Source: Pseudoxanthomonas sangjuensis
GTDB taxonomy: Bacteria; Pseudomonadota; Gammaproteobacteria; Xanthomonadales; Xanthomonadaceae
Length of the DNA stretch: 64,000 nt
Assembly (NCBI RefSeq): GCF_010211755.1
Contig: NZ_PDWR01000007.1
Span: 1-64,000 of the forward strand
Direction: 5' to 3'
A model generated the notes under the pieces. That model did no database searches. It was not told the DNA's origin and was given only the letters and a program-made list of their open reading frames with translations. Both the position numbers and the translations under genes were made by a program. Numbering within the stretch: position 1 is the first letter of the stretch; the number at the start of each line of letters is the position of its first letter. Positions 19,497 to 28,643 of the stretch are shown here, one piece after another.

Positions 19497-19775
19497 TTAC
19501 CCTTGCTGCGCGGCCGCCGCACCGGCGTGCGCGGACACGTATGCCACCAATGCGTTGACGCTGGCGAAATGCCGCTTCGGATCGTCCGCCTCGGCCGCGA
19601 AACTGACCCCGTAGCGCTTCTGCAGCGCCAGGCCCAGCTCCAGCGCGTCGATCGAATCCAGGCCCAACCCCTCGACGAACAGCGGCGCGGCGCTGTCGAT
19701 GTCGTCCGGGGCGATGTCCTCCAGCGACAGCGACGAAATGATCAGTTCCTTGATTTCAAGCTCGAGTGCCTGCAC
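19497..19775 (-). CDS. Acyl carrier protein 2 (ApeE position)
   Basis: A 92-residue acyl carrier protein with the prosthetic-group Ser S41 in GLGLDSIDALEL. The paired carriers are typical of aryl-polyene systems, one usually serving the starter and the other elongation; which does which cannot be read here. The start is a GTG at 19775 that lies inside the 3' end of the acyltransferase gene (20-base overlap). No 4'-phosphopantetheinyl transferase is encoded in the window, so one must be supplied from elsewhere. Confidence 0.86.
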   Translation of the reverse strand: MQALELEIKELIISSLSLEDIAPDDIDSAAPLFVEGLGLDSIDALELGLALQKRYGVSFAAEADDPKRHFASVNALVAYVSAHAGAAAAQQG

Positions 19776-20550
19776 GCATCGCCCCTTCGGAAAAATAACC
19801 CGCCAGATGTTCCGTCAAACGCCGCGCCGCCAGGTTCTCCCGGCCCGTCGCGTCGTCGTGTTCCCCCAGGAACGGCCGCACCGGCAGATCCTCGCCCACC
19901 TCGATCTTCACGTGGAAGCGGCGTTCCGGCACACAGTACCATTTCTGCCCCTTGATCAGCGTGGGCGGCGTGCACGAAATGCGGACCGGCGTGACGTCCA
20001 GCCCGCCGCGCACGGCGATGTAGGCCGCGCCGCGCTGCAGCCGCGGCGGCCGCCCCGGCACCGTGCGCGTGCCCTCGGGGAAGATCACCAGGTCGCCGCC
20101 GGCACGGACCGCGGCGATGCAGTCGTCGACCAGGCCGGCGCCGTCGTCGTTGGCGATGTAGCCGCAGGCGCGGACCGGCCCGCGCATGAACGGATTGCGA
20201 GCCACTGCCGACTTCACCACGCAGTCGGCGTTGGGCAGCAGCGACACCAGGAACACCACGTCGATCAGGGTCGGATGGTTGGCCAGCACCAGCAGCCCGT
20301 CGCGTTGCAGCCGCTCGCGGCCGTGGATTTCGTAAGTCAGCACGCCGAGGCGGCGCATCAGTTCGATGTGCGCGGCGAAGCCGCACTGCACCCAGCGCCG
20401 GGCGATGCGCCGGCGCCGGCGCGGGTCGCGCACGCACCACTGCAGCGGCGGGAACGCGAGCACGCGCAGCAACAGCCCGCCGATGCCGAACGCAGCGAAG
20501 CTGATCCCGGTCGCGAGCACGCGCCAGGCGCGGTCGAAGCGGCTACGCAT
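19756..20550 (-). CDS. PlsC-type lysophospholipid acyltransferase (ApeD position)
   Basis: A 264-residue acyltransferase of the 1-acylglycerol-3-phosphate (PlsC) superfamily. The catalytic HX4D motif is seen in VLANHPTLIDVVF, and the substrate motif FPEGTR in DLVIFPEGTRTVPG. One N-terminal membrane segment is likely. ApeD-type enzymes are thought to act in attaching the polyene to its lipid. The ATG at 20550 overlaps the end of the chain-length-factor gene by eight bases, and the stop overlaps the following ACP gene. Confidence 0.87.
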   Translation of the reverse strand: MRSRFDRAWRVLATGISFAAFGIGGLLLRVLAFPPLQWCVRDPRRRRRIARRWVQCGFAAHIELMRRLGVLTYEIHGRERLQRDGLLVLANHPTLIDVVFLVSLLPNADCVVKSAVARNPFMRGPVRACGYIANDDGAGLVDDCIAAVRAGGDLVIFPEGTRTVPGRPPRLQRGAAYIAVRGGLDVTPVRISCTPPTLIKGQKWYCVPERRFHVKIEVGEDLPVRPFLGEHDDATGRENLAARRLTEHLAGYFSEGAMRAGTRA

Positions 20551-21280
20551 GGCGTCGCCAGCGCCAGCGGCGATCGCCGTCGCCGAAACGCAGTTCGGCG
20601 TCGCCCGACAGCAGGAAGCGATGCACGTCCAGCGCGTGCGGCAATGCGGCAGCGCCGGCATCCGTCGCGATGCCGGCATCCCAGTCGAGTTCGATGCGGA
20701 TGCCGTCGCGCGCGGCCGGGACGATCCGCCAGCACCACGCAAACGGCACCTCGGCCTCGTCGGCGAAACCGGCGTATTCGGCGGGCGGCGGCGCCTCGTA
20801 GCAGACCACCCGCACCTCCGTCGCGCCGTCGGCGAGCAGGCCGGCCGCTTCCACGCACGCGGCCTCGGCGGTGCCGCGCCCGCCGGCGATGGCCAGGTAG
20901 TTGCCGTGCCCGCCGGTAGCGATGGAATGGAACGCGGCGATGGCGTTGTGCACGGACAGGCCGAACGAGGTCGGCGACAGCGCCTCGTCGGCCGCCAGCG
21001 ACTTCAGCAGCACCACCGAGCGCGCCACGTCGCCGTGCCGCGAGGCGAACACCAGCGGCGCCGAGGCATCGGCACCCTGCGCATCGCACCAGCACGCGGC
21101 CTGGATCGCCATGCGTCCGAGCCGTTCGATGCGCCGCCGCTGCATCGCCGGCACTTCGGCCAGCGCGGGAACCTCGTCGCCCCGTGGCGCCCACGGCGCG
21201 CGCGCCCAGGCTTCCCAGGCCGTGCGTTCCTGCAGGCCCGGCGCCCATGCCGCCCAATCCACTACCGAAAAACCGACCAC
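20543..21280 (-). CDS. Beta-ketoacyl synthase chain-length factor (ApeC position), first gene of operon
   Basis: A 245-residue protein of the Ketoacyl-synt_2 type (PF13723-like), shorter than a full ketosynthase and without a Cys-His-His triad. Typical pieces are SVHNAIAAFHSIATGG and the N-terminal VVDWAAWAPG. It is expected to pair with a ketosynthase and set polyene length. The start is a GTG at 21280, directly preceded by C then a run of eight G on the coding strand (21289-21282). This run may act as the ribosome site and could slip. It is the first of 18 co-oriented genes extending to 4916. Confidence 0.82.
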   Translation of the reverse strand: MVGFSVVDWAAWAPGLQERTAWEAWARAPWAPRGDEVPALAEVPAMQRRRIERLGRMAIQAACWCDAQGADASAPLVFASRHGDVARSVVLLKSLAADEALSPTSFGLSVHNAIAAFHSIATGGHGNYLAIAGGRGTAEAACVEAAGLLADGATEVRVVCYEAPPPAEYAGFADEAEVPFAWCWRIVPAARDGIRIELDWDAGIATDAGAAALPHALDVHRFLLSGDAELRFGDGDRRWRWRRHA

Positions 21281-21406
21281 GCCCCCCCCAGAACCGCCAT
21301 CCGTTAGCCGTCCCGAGGGACAGTGCGGCCATTTTCGCCCATGCCATGCCGCGCCGGAACACCCATCCGCCCGGCACGGGGCCCCTGAGGGGGAGGCCGG
21401 AAACGG

Positions 21407-21431
21407 AAACGGCGGGCAAGGCCCGCCGTTT
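21407..21431 (-). terminator. Perfect 11-bp hairpin at the 3' end of tolC
   Basis: AAACGGCGGGC (21407-21417) and GCCCGCCGTTT (21421-21431) form a perfect stem with a 3-nt loop. On the minus strand it is followed by TCCGTTTCC, a weak T-tract, so it looks like the tolC terminator. The tolC reading frame passes straight through it without a stop codon. Confidence 0.7.
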
Positions 21432-22823
21432 CCCGGTCGCACGTTCCGGTTCGGGGTACGGCGTCATCACGCCGCTCGACAGCTTGGCGTCGGCGGCGAC
21501 GGTCAGCAGGCGGTTGACGTCCTGCACGTCCTGCACGTCGAGCGAGCCGGCGGCCTGTTCCAGCAGCAGGCGGTTCTGCAGGTACTGGTACTTGGCCTGC
21601 GCGTATTCGACCTGCGCCTGGAACAGCGTGCGCTGGTTCTGCAGCACGTCGAGCACGGTGCGGGTGCCGACCTCGAGGCCGACCTGCGAGGCGTCGTACG
21701 CGCTCTGCGCCGAGACCACCGCCAGGCGGCGCGCCTCGACCTCGCTGACGCCGGCGACCAGCGCCTGGTAGGCGTTGCTGGTGTTGCGCATCAGCGCGCG
21801 CTTGGTCGCTTCCAGCTGGTCCTGGGCGATGTCGCGGCGGGAAATGGCCTGGCGCACCCTGGACTGGGTAGCGCCGCCGGAGAAGATCGGCACGGTCAGG
21901 GTGAGGCCCCAGCTGTAGCCTTCGCTGTCGCTGGAAATGCCGGGCGACAGCGGGCCGTGCACGGAATCCCAGGCGGTGCCGTTGCTGTAGCCGCCGCTGA
22001 AACCGAGGCGCGGATAGTGCCCGGCGCGGGCGCCGGACACGCCGAACTCGGCCGACTTCAGGCCCAGTTCGGCCGACTTCAGGTCGGGGTTCTGCTCCAG
22101 CGCGCGGTCCACCCAGGCCTGTGCCGACTGTTCCGGCGGCAGTTCCGGACGGAAGTCGTCGGGCAGGCCCTGCAGGTTGGCCACCGGCTGGCCGGTCAGT
22201 TCGGTCAGCGCGCGGTAGGCGTCGTCCAGCGCGTTGCGGGCGAGGATGGTGTTGGCGCGTGCGCTGTCGTACTGGGCGCGCGCTTCGTGCACGTCGGTGA
22301 TCGGCGCCAGGCCGACGTCGAGGCGCTTCTGCGCGTAGTCGTACTGCTTCTTCGACGCGGCTTCGTTGGTCTCGGCCGCGGCCAGCGACTCGATGCCGAT
22401 CAGCACGTCGAAATACGCCGCCGAGGTGCGCACGATCAGGCTGCTGTTGGCCGAGGCCAGGTCGTAGTCGGCGGCCCGGGCGACGGCCTGGCTGGCGCGC
22501 AGGTTGGCGATGCTGCTCCAGTCGAACAGGGTCTGGTTGACGTTGACGCCGTAGCCGCGGCTCTTGGTGTTGCCGACCGGACTGCCCGGGCGGCTGCTGT
22601 GGTTGAGGTCGTAGCTGGCGCTGCCGTTGATCGACGGCAACAGCGCGGCGCGCGCCTGCACCTTGCCTTCCTTGTCGATCGCGGCGTTGGATTCGCTGAT
22701 CGACAGGGTGGTGTCGCCGGTGCGGGCCAGCTCGTAGGTCTGCAGCAGGTCGGTGGCGCCGGCGTTGGCTGCGAGCAGCGACAGCGGCAGGGCAAGCGCG
22801 AGGACGAGGGGACGGCGGCTCAT
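21432..22823 (-). CDS. tolC: TolC-family outer-membrane channel, no stop codon before its terminator hairpin
   Basis: Outer-membrane efflux protein with a signal peptide (MSRRPLVLALALPLSLLAA..., cleavage near NAGA). It contains the repeated helical TolC halves, with pieces such as YFDVLIGIESL, QKRLDVGLAPITDVHEA and VGTRTVLDVLQNQRTLFQAQ. Full family length (about 455-460 residues) is reached at MTPYPEPER near 21440, but no stop follows. The frame remains open through the hairpin at 21407-21431, past the start of the chain-length-factor gene, to a TGA at 20358 (821 codons in all). The coordinates given cover only the TolC-like part. The ATG at 22823 has AAGGAAA eight bases upstream. It lies 29 bases after the methyltransferase gene. 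Confidence 0.82.
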
Positions 22824-22852
22824 GCGGTCTGTTTCCTTGGGGGGCTTTTCGT

Positions 22853-23509
22853 TCAGAACACGAATTGCGGCGCGGGGGCGGCACCGGCCAGGTACGGCAG
22901 GTCGGTTTCGAACAACGACTCCAGGCGCAGTCCGTTGACATCGTTGTGCGCCAGCACCGCTTCCATCACCGGCGAATGGCCGTGCACGGCGAACAGGCGG
23001 CCGCCCGGGCGCAGCCAGCGCGCGAACCGCACCGGCAGTTCGGCGCACGCGCCGGTCACGACCACCGCGTCGAAACGGCGCTCGGTGTCCCAGGCGAAGG
23101 CGTCGGCGGTTTCGATGCGCACGTTGCTGCCGAGGCCGGCGGCGTCGAGGCTGGCGCGCGCGCCTGCGGCCAGTTCGGGCACGATCTCGAGGCTGAGCAC
23201 TTCGCGCGCCAGCGCGCCGAGGCAGGCGGACAGGAAGCCGCTGCCGGTGCCGATCTCCAGCACTTCCTCGCCCGGCTGCAGCGCCAGCGCCTGCAGGGTG
23301 CGGCCCTCGATGACCGGCTTCATCATCTTCTGCCCGTGGCCCAGCGGCAGTTCGATGTCGGCGTAGGCCAGGGCGCGGTGCGCCGGCGGCACGAAGGCCT
23401 CGCGCGGCAGCGCGGACAGGGTTTCGAGCACGCGCAGGTCGAGCACGTCCCACGGGCGGACCTGCTGCTCGACCATCTTTTCGCGGGCACTGGGGTAATC
23501 GATCGTCAT
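22853..23509 (-). CDS. PCMT-family methyltransferase, divergent
   Basis: A 218-residue SAM-dependent methyltransferase of the protein-L-isoaspartate O-methyltransferase family. The SAM loop EEVLEIGTGSGFLSA and the N-terminal MVEQQVRPWDV match the family. The usual substrate loop (GQTISQP type) is replaced by GHGQKMMKPV, so repair of isoaspartate is not assured. It is the first gene of a unit with tolC (29-base gap). A TAGAAT hexamer on the minus strand (23549-23544) is a possible -10 element about 35 bases upstream of the ATG. Confidence 0.8.
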   Translation of the reverse strand: MTIDYPSAREKMVEQQVRPWDVLDLRVLETLSALPREAFVPPAHRALAYADIELPLGHGQKMMKPVIEGRTLQALALQPGEEVLEIGTGSGFLSACLGALAREVLSLEIVPELAAGARASLDAAGLGSNVRIETADAFAWDTERRFDAVVVTGACAELPVRFARWLRPGGRLFAVHGHSPVMEAVLAHNDVNGLRLESLFETDLPYLAGAAPAPQFVF

Positions 23510-23660
23510 GGCGGGGGGTATCGGCAAGGAACGCGGGGTCGCTATTCTAGCGACGAACGACGGGTCCGCAGGCCGACAGGATCGCCGCCGCGGGGCGATT
23601 TTCCTCAGTGCCGGAAGTCACCGACACCTTGGTCACGCCGTGTTTCACCGGGATCCCCCC

Positions 23661-24311
23661 TCAGCGCGGCGCATAACCGCGCAGGAAGAAATCCACGGTG
23701 GACTGCAAATGGACGTTTATTTCGGCCCGGCCGGGCCTGCCGCCCAGCCCGCACATCAGCCGGTTGTGCAGCTCGCCCTTGGTCAGGCAGAAGAACTGGT
23801 GCGCGGCGCGGTCGATGTCGTCGATCGCCAGTTCGCCGGCCTCGACCCGCGCGCGCAGGAACGCGACCAGCGCGTCGATGGTCGGCTGCGGCCCGGCGTT
23901 CCAGAACATCTCGCGCAGGGGCGCGTCGGTCTGCGCCGACGACAGCATCATCCGGTGCATCGACAGGGCCTCGTCGCTGCTGACCAGGGCGAAGAACGCG
24001 CGGGCGATGGCCAGCAGCTGCTCGCGCAGCGGCCCCTTCAGGTCGGGCTGGAACAGGTCCTTCGGCAGCATCTCGTCGCACTTGCTGCGGATCGCCGCCG
24101 AAAACAGCGCTTCCTTGTCGCCGAAATGGCTGTACACGGTCAGCTTGGACACGCCGGCGGCGGCGGCGATCTGGTCCATGCTGACCCCATAGCCCTCGTT
24201 GACGAAGAGGTTCTTGGCCGCCTCGAGGATCGCGGTGCGCTTGCCCAGGTCCTTGGGCCGGCCGGGACCGGCGGCGGGTTTGCGGCTGGTGGGTGCGGGA
24301 ATACTGCTCAT
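23661..24311 (-). CDS. TetR/AcrR-family repressor of the adjacent RND pump
   Basis: A 216-residue regulator. The N-terminal helix-turn-helix is VSMDQIAAAAGVSKLTVYSH, followed by FGDKEALF. The basic N-terminus (SRKPAAGPGRPKDLGKR) is common in TetR pump regulators. The C-terminal ligand domain resembles the AefR-type group. It is divergent from, and 76 bp away from, the RND adaptor gene, the standard arrangement for an autoregulated repressor of an efflux pump. The inducer is unknown. Confidence 0.88.
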   Translation of the reverse strand: MSSIPAPTSRKPAAGPGRPKDLGKRTAILEAAKNLFVNEGYGVSMDQIAAAAGVSKLTVYSHFGDKEALFSAAIRSKCDEMLPKDLFQPDLKGPLREQLLAIARAFFALVSSDEALSMHRMMLSSAQTDAPLREMFWNAGPQPTIDALVAFLRARVEAGELAIDDIDRAAHQFFCLTKGELHNRLMCGLGGRPGRAEINVHLQSTVDFFLRGYAPR

Positions 24312-24387
24312 GTTTCGAATACTAGACCAACCGGTTCGATAAATATACTATACCGGAAAGTCCATTTATTCGACGGCGGAGTCGGGC
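24312..24387. promoter_or_regulatory. AT-rich divergent promoter and operator region, tetR / RND pump
   Basis: This 76-bp gap between two divergent genes is far richer in A+T than its surroundings. It holds TATACT (24344-24349) on the plus strand, a possible -10 box for the pump, and TATAGT on the minus strand for the repressor gene. The centre carries ACCAACCGGTTCGAT, an imperfect dyad around CCGG that could be the TetR operator. Confidence 0.5.
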
Positions 24388-25470
24388 ATGCGCGGCGCAT
24401 ACGCGGGATGGGTTCTGACGGTGTTGTGTGCGGCGCTGGCCGCCTGCGGCGGCGAACAGGCGGCCGAGGCGCCGCGGCCGGTACTGGTGGCGCATCCGGG
24501 CGGCGGCGAACAGGCCGCGCTGGCCACCTTCGCCGGCGAAGTGCATGCCCGCGAGGAAAGCCCGCTGTCGTTCCGCATCGGCGGCAACCTGGTCCGCCGC
24601 GACGTCGACGCCGGCGCGCGGGTCCACCGCGGCGACGTGCTCGCAGTGCTCGACCCGGGCGACGCCAGCCTGCAGGCGCGGGCCGCGCGGGCCGAGCTGG
24701 TCCGCCTGCAGGGCGACCTGGACCGCTACCGCAAGCTGGTCGCGCAGAAGCTGGTCAGCCAGTCGGCGTTCGACGCCCAGCAGGCGGCCTACGAATCCGC
24801 GCGCGCGCAGTACGAGGTCGCCCGCAACCAGACCGCATACACGCAGCTGCGCGCGCCGCGCGACGGCGTCATCGCCAGCCGCCTGGCCGAGGCCGGCCAG
24901 GTGGTAGCCGCCGGGCAGACCGTGTTCACCCTCGCCGCCGACGGCGGCCGCGAGGTCGTCATCGCCCTGCCCGAGGCGCATATCCGCGAATTCGGCGTCG
25001 GCCAGCCGGCGCAGGTCGAACTGTGGAGCGCGCCCGGCCGGCGCCTGCCCGGCCCCATCCGCGAGATCGCCCCCGCCGCCGACGCGCAGACCCGCACCTA
25101 CCTGGCGCGGGTCGCGCTCGACGGCGACGCCGCGCAGGCGGTCGACCTGGGCCAGAGCGCGCGCGTGTTCGTGCAGCGCAACGGCCTGTCCGCCGCGCTG
25201 GGCGTGCCGCTGTCGGCGGTGCAGCGCGGCGACGGCGGCGCGACCTCGGTATGGGTGGTCGACGCGAAGACCCGCCGGCTGCGCGCGCAACCGGTGCAAC
25301 TGGGGCCGTACGGCGAAACCGAAGCGCCGGTGCTGAAGGGCCTGACCGCCGCCGACTGGGTCGTCGCCGCCGGCGGCCACCTGTTGCGCGAAGGCCAGCA
25401 GGTGGTCGCGGTCGACCGCAGCAACAAGCCGGTACTACCAGCGCCCGCCGCCGTCGCGAAGGCGGAGTGA
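24388..25470 (+). CDS. RND efflux periplasmic adaptor (membrane fusion lipoprotein)
   Basis: A 360-residue adaptor that would link the RND permease to a TolC channel. The signal peptide ends in the lipobox LAAC (LCAALAACGG), so the protein is a lipoprotein in the inner-membrane leaflet. The lipoyl-like halves (SFRIGGNLVRRDVDAGARV and YTQLRAPRDGVIASRLAEAG) flank a short helical hairpin, followed by beta-barrel and membrane-proximal domains. It is followed four bases later by the permease. tolC lies in the adjacent operon on the other side of the regulator. Confidence 0.9.
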   Translation: MRGAYAGWVLTVLCAALAACGGEQAAEAPRPVLVAHPGGGEQAALATFAGEVHAREESPLSFRIGGNLVRRDVDAGARVHRGDVLAVLDPGDASLQARAARAELVRLQGDLDRYRKLVAQKLVSQSAFDAQQAAYESARAQYEVARNQTAYTQLRAPRDGVIASRLAEAGQVVAAGQTVFTLAADGGREVVIALPEAHIREFGVGQPAQVELWSAPGRRLPGPIREIAPAADAQTRTYLARVALDGDAAQAVDLGQSARVFVQRNGLSAALGVPLSAVQRGDGGATSVWVVDAKTRRLRAQPVQLGPYGETEAPVLKGLTAADWVVAAGGHLLREGQQVVAVDRSNKPVLPAPAAVAKAE

Positions 25471-25474
25471 CGCC

Positions 25475-28400
25475 ATGCGCCGCTTCAATCTCTCCGAATG
25501 GGCGCTGACCCACCGCAGCCTGGTGCTGTACGCGATGATCGTGCTGGCGCTGATCGGCGCCTGGTCGTACCGCCACCTCGGCCAGTCCGAGGACCCGCCG
25601 TTCACCTTCAAGGCGATGGTGGTGCGCACCGTGTGGCCGGGCGCGACCGCGCAGGAAGTGTCGAAGCAGGTCACCGAACGCATCGAGAAGGCGCTGATGA
25701 CCACCGGCAAGTACGAGTTCATCCGCTCGTACTCGCGCCCCGGCGAATCGCAGGTGATCTTCATGGCGCGCGATTCGATGCGCTCGAAGGAGGTCCCCGA
25801 CCTGTGGTACCAGGTGCGCAAGAAGGTCGGCGACATCCGCGCGACGTTGCCGGAGGGCGTGGTCGGGCCGTTCTTCAACGACGAGTTCGGCGACACCTTC
25901 GGCAACATCTACGCGCTGACCGCGCCGGGCTTCGACTACGCGGTGATGAAGGACTACGCCGAACGCATCCAGCTGGCGCTGCAGCGCGTGCCCGACGTCG
26001 GCAAGGTCGAGCTGGTCGGCCTGCAGGACGAGAAGATCTGGATCGAGGTGTCGAACACCAAGCTGGCCACGCTCGGCATCCCGCTGGCCGCGGTGCAGCA
26101 GGCGCTGGAGGCGCAGAACGCGGTGGCGTCGGCCGGCTTCTTCGAGACCGCGACCGACCGCGTGCAGTTGCGGGTCAGCGGCAAGCTCGACTCGGTCGAG
26201 GCGATCCGCGACTTCCCGATCCGCGCCGGCGGGCGCAGCTTCCGCATCGCCGACATCGGCGAGGTCAAGCGCGGCTTCTCCGACCCGGCGCAGCCGAAGA
26301 TGCGCTTCATGGGCGAGGACGCGATCGGCATAGCGGTGTCGATGAAGGATGGCGGCGACATCATCCGCCTCGGCGACACCCTGGAAGGCGAATTTCAGCG
26401 CCTGCAGCGCACGCTGCCGGCCGGCATGCAACTGCGCAAGGTTTCCGACCAGCCGCACGCGGTGCGCGAATCGGTCGGCGAGTTCGTGCGCGTGCTGGCC
26501 GAGGCGGTCAGCATCGTGCTGCTGGTCAGCTTCTTCTCGCTCGGCCTGCGCACCGGCCTGGTGGTCGCGGTCAGCATCCCGCTGGTGCTGGCGATGACCT
26601 TCGCGGTGATGCACTACTTCGGCATCGGCCTGCACAAGATTTCGCTGGGCGCGCTGGTGCTGGCGCTGGGCCTGCTGGTCGACGACGCGATCATCGCGGT
26701 GGAGATGATGGCGATCAAGATGGAACAGGGCTTCGACCGGATGAAGGCGGCCAGCTTCGCCTACCGGACAACCGCGTTCCCGATGCTGACCGGCACCCTG
26801 GTCACCGCCGCCGGCTTCCTGCCGATCGCGACCGCGGCGTCGAGCACCGGCGAATACACCCGCTCGCTGTTCCAGGTGGTGACGATCGCGCTGGTGGTGT
26901 CGTGGATCGCCGCGGTGCTGTTCATCCCCTACCTCGGCGACAAGATGCTGCCCGACCTGCACCTGACGCCGCAGGCGCCGAAGCCGGGCTCGCCGGCGGC
27001 ACGCTGGCGCGCGTTCCGGCAAGGCCTCGCCGACCGCTTCCCCGCCTTCGCCGGCTGGATCGCGCCGGCTTCGCACCCCGCGCACGACCACGATCCGTAC
27101 CAGCGGCCGTTCTACCGGCGCTTCCGCGTGCTGCTCGACGCCTGCCTGCGCCGGCGCTGGCTGGTGATCGGCATCACCATCGCCGCCTTCGTCGCGTCGA
27201 TCGCGCTGTTCCGCTTCGTGCCGCAGCAATTCTTCCCGGATTCGACCCGCCCCGAGCTGATGGTCGACATGGAGCTGGCCGAGGGCTCGTCGCTGAAGTC
27301 GACCGACGCGCAGGCGCGCAAGCTCGAGGCGCTGCTGGCGAAGCGGGAGGGCATCGACAACTACGTCGCCTACGTCGGCACCGGTTCGCCGCGCTTCTAC
27401 CTGCCGCTGGACCAGCAGTTGCCGCAGACCCACTTCAGCCAGTTCGTGGTGCTGGCGGAGGACATCGAATCGCGCGAGGCGCTGCGCAGCTGGCTGATCG
27501 ACGAAGTCGCGCCGCAATTCCCCGAACTGCAGCTGCGCGTGACCCGGCTGGAGAACGGCCCGCCGGTCGGCTACCCGGTGCAGTTCCGCGTGTCCGGCGA
27601 GCACATCGACCGCGTGCAGGCGATCGCGCGGCAGGTCGCCGACAAGGTCCGCGCCAACCCGCACGTGGCCAACGTCAACCTGGACTGGGACGAGCCAAGC
27701 AAGGTGGTCAGGCTGGACATCGACCAGGAACGCGCGCGCGCGCTCGGGGTCAGCAGCAGCGACGTCGCGCATTTCCTCGCCGGCTCGCTGTCCGGCCTGC
27801 ACGTCAGCACCTACCGCGAGGACAACGAACTGATCGAGATGCTGCTGCGCGGTCCGGAACAGGAACGCCTGCAGCTGGGCCTGCTCGGCAGCCTGGCGGT
27901 GCCGACCCCGAACGGCAGCGTGCCGCTGTCGCAGGTCGCGCGGCTGGAATACGCGTTCGAGGACGGCGTGATCTGGCACCGCGACCGCCTACCGACGGTC
28001 ACCGTGCGCGCCGACATCCGCGACGAACTGACCCCGCCGACGGTGGCCGCGCAGATCCTGCCGACGCTGGACGGCATCCGCGCCGCGCTGCCGGAAGGCT
28101 ACCTGCTGGAAACCGGCGGCACGGTCGAGGACTCGGCGCGCGGGCAGAATTCGATCAAGGCCGGCCTGCCGCTGTTCGTGCTGGTGGTGACCACGCTGCT
28201 GATGCTGCAGCTGCGCGGCTTCTCGCGGGTGGCGCTGGTGCTGCTGACCGCGCCGCTGGGCCTGATCGGCGTGACCCTGGCGCTGCTGGTGTTCCGCGTG
28301 CCGTTCGGTTTCGTGGCGATGCTCGGCACGATCGCGCTGGCCGGCATGATCATGCGCAACTCGGTGATCCTGGTCGACCAGATCCAGCAGGACATCGACG

Positions 28401-28639
28401 CCGGCCACGACCGCTGGCACGCGATCATCGAGGCGACCGTGCGCCGCTTCCGCCCGATCGTGCTGACCGCGCTCGCCGCGATCCTGGCGATGATCCCGCT
28501 GTCGCGCAGCGCGTTCTTCGGGCCGATGGCGGTGGCGATCATGGGCGGCCTGACCGTGGCGACCCTGCTGACCCTGCTGTTCCTGCCGGCGCTGTACGCG
28601 GCGTGGTTCAGGGTGAAGCCGGAAGAGCGCGGCGGTTGA
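25475..28639 (+). CDS. RND efflux permease (AcrB/TriC-like)
   Basis: A 1054-residue inner-membrane proton antiporter, the normal size for AcrB-type pumps, with twelve TM helices and two large periplasmic loops. The proton-relay Asp pair is in LLVDDAIIAVEMM in TM4. The N-terminal segment (SEWALTHRSLVLYAMIVLALIG) and GVTLALLVFRVPFGFVAMLG are typical. The substrate range cannot be inferred. It forms an operon with the adaptor gene, controlled by the divergent TetR gene. It is followed by a dispersed repeat that may also terminate transcription. Confidence 0.92.
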   Translation: MRRFNLSEWALTHRSLVLYAMIVLALIGAWSYRHLGQSEDPPFTFKAMVVRTVWPGATAQEVSKQVTERIEKALMTTGKYEFIRSYSRPGESQVIFMARDSMRSKEVPDLWYQVRKKVGDIRATLPEGVVGPFFNDEFGDTFGNIYALTAPGFDYAVMKDYAERIQLALQRVPDVGKVELVGLQDEKIWIEVSNTKLATLGIPLAAVQQALEAQNAVASAGFFETATDRVQLRVSGKLDSVEAIRDFPIRAGGRSFRIADIGEVKRGFSDPAQPKMRFMGEDAIGIAVSMKDGGDIIRLGDTLEGEFQRLQRTLPAGMQLRKVSDQPHAVRESVGEFVRVLAEAVSIVLLVSFFSLGLRTGLVVAVSIPLVLAMTFAVMHYFGIGLHKISLGALVLALGLLVDDAIIAVEMMAIKMEQGFDRMKAASFAYRTTAFPMLTGTLVTAAGFLPIATAASSTGEYTRSLFQVVTIALVVSWIAAVLFIPYLGDKMLPDLHLTPQAPKPGSPAARWRAFRQGLADRFPAFAGWIAPASHPAHDHDPYQRPFYRRFRVLLDACLRRRWLVIGITIAAFVASIALFRFVPQQFFPDSTRPELMVDMELAEGSSLKSTDAQARKLEALLAKREGIDNYVAYVGTGSPRFYLPLDQQLPQTHFSQFVVLAEDIESREALRSWLIDEVAPQFPELQLRVTRLENGPPVGYPVQFRVSGEHIDRVQAIARQVADKVRANPHVANVNLDWDEPSKVVRLDIDQERARALGVSSSDVAHFLAGSLSGLHVSTYREDNELIEMLLRGPEQERLQLGLLGSLAVPTPNGSVPLSQVARLEYAFEDGVIWHRDRLPTVTVRADIRDELTPPTVAAQILPTLDGIRAALPEGYLLETGGTVEDSARGQNSIKAGLPLFVLVVTTLLMLQLRGFSRVALVLLTAPLGLIGVTLALLVFRVPFGFVAMLGTIALAGMIMRNSVILVDQIQQDIDAGHDRWHAIIEATVRRFRPIVLTALAAILAMIPLSRSAFFGPMAVAIMGGLTVATLLTLLFLPALYAAWFRVKPEERGG

Positions 28640-28643
28640 TTTT

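Noticed and set aside
21310-21321. Small palindrome GTCCCGAGGGAC upstream of the pigment operon as an operator
   Set aside because: Only five base pairs per arm, and no second copy or regulator gene in the cluster to support it.
20358-21406. Extension of tolC as a genuine 350-residue C-terminal domain
   Set aside because: The translated extension is Arg/Gly/Ala-rich out-of-frame sequence lying over the chain-length-factor gene, without recognisable domain features. It is treated as a missing stop rather than a real domain.
24959-27979. A 1006-codon minus-strand open frame under the RND permease
   Set aside because: It is a mirror frame of the permease and adaptor genes; His/Arg/Gln-rich composition without motifs.
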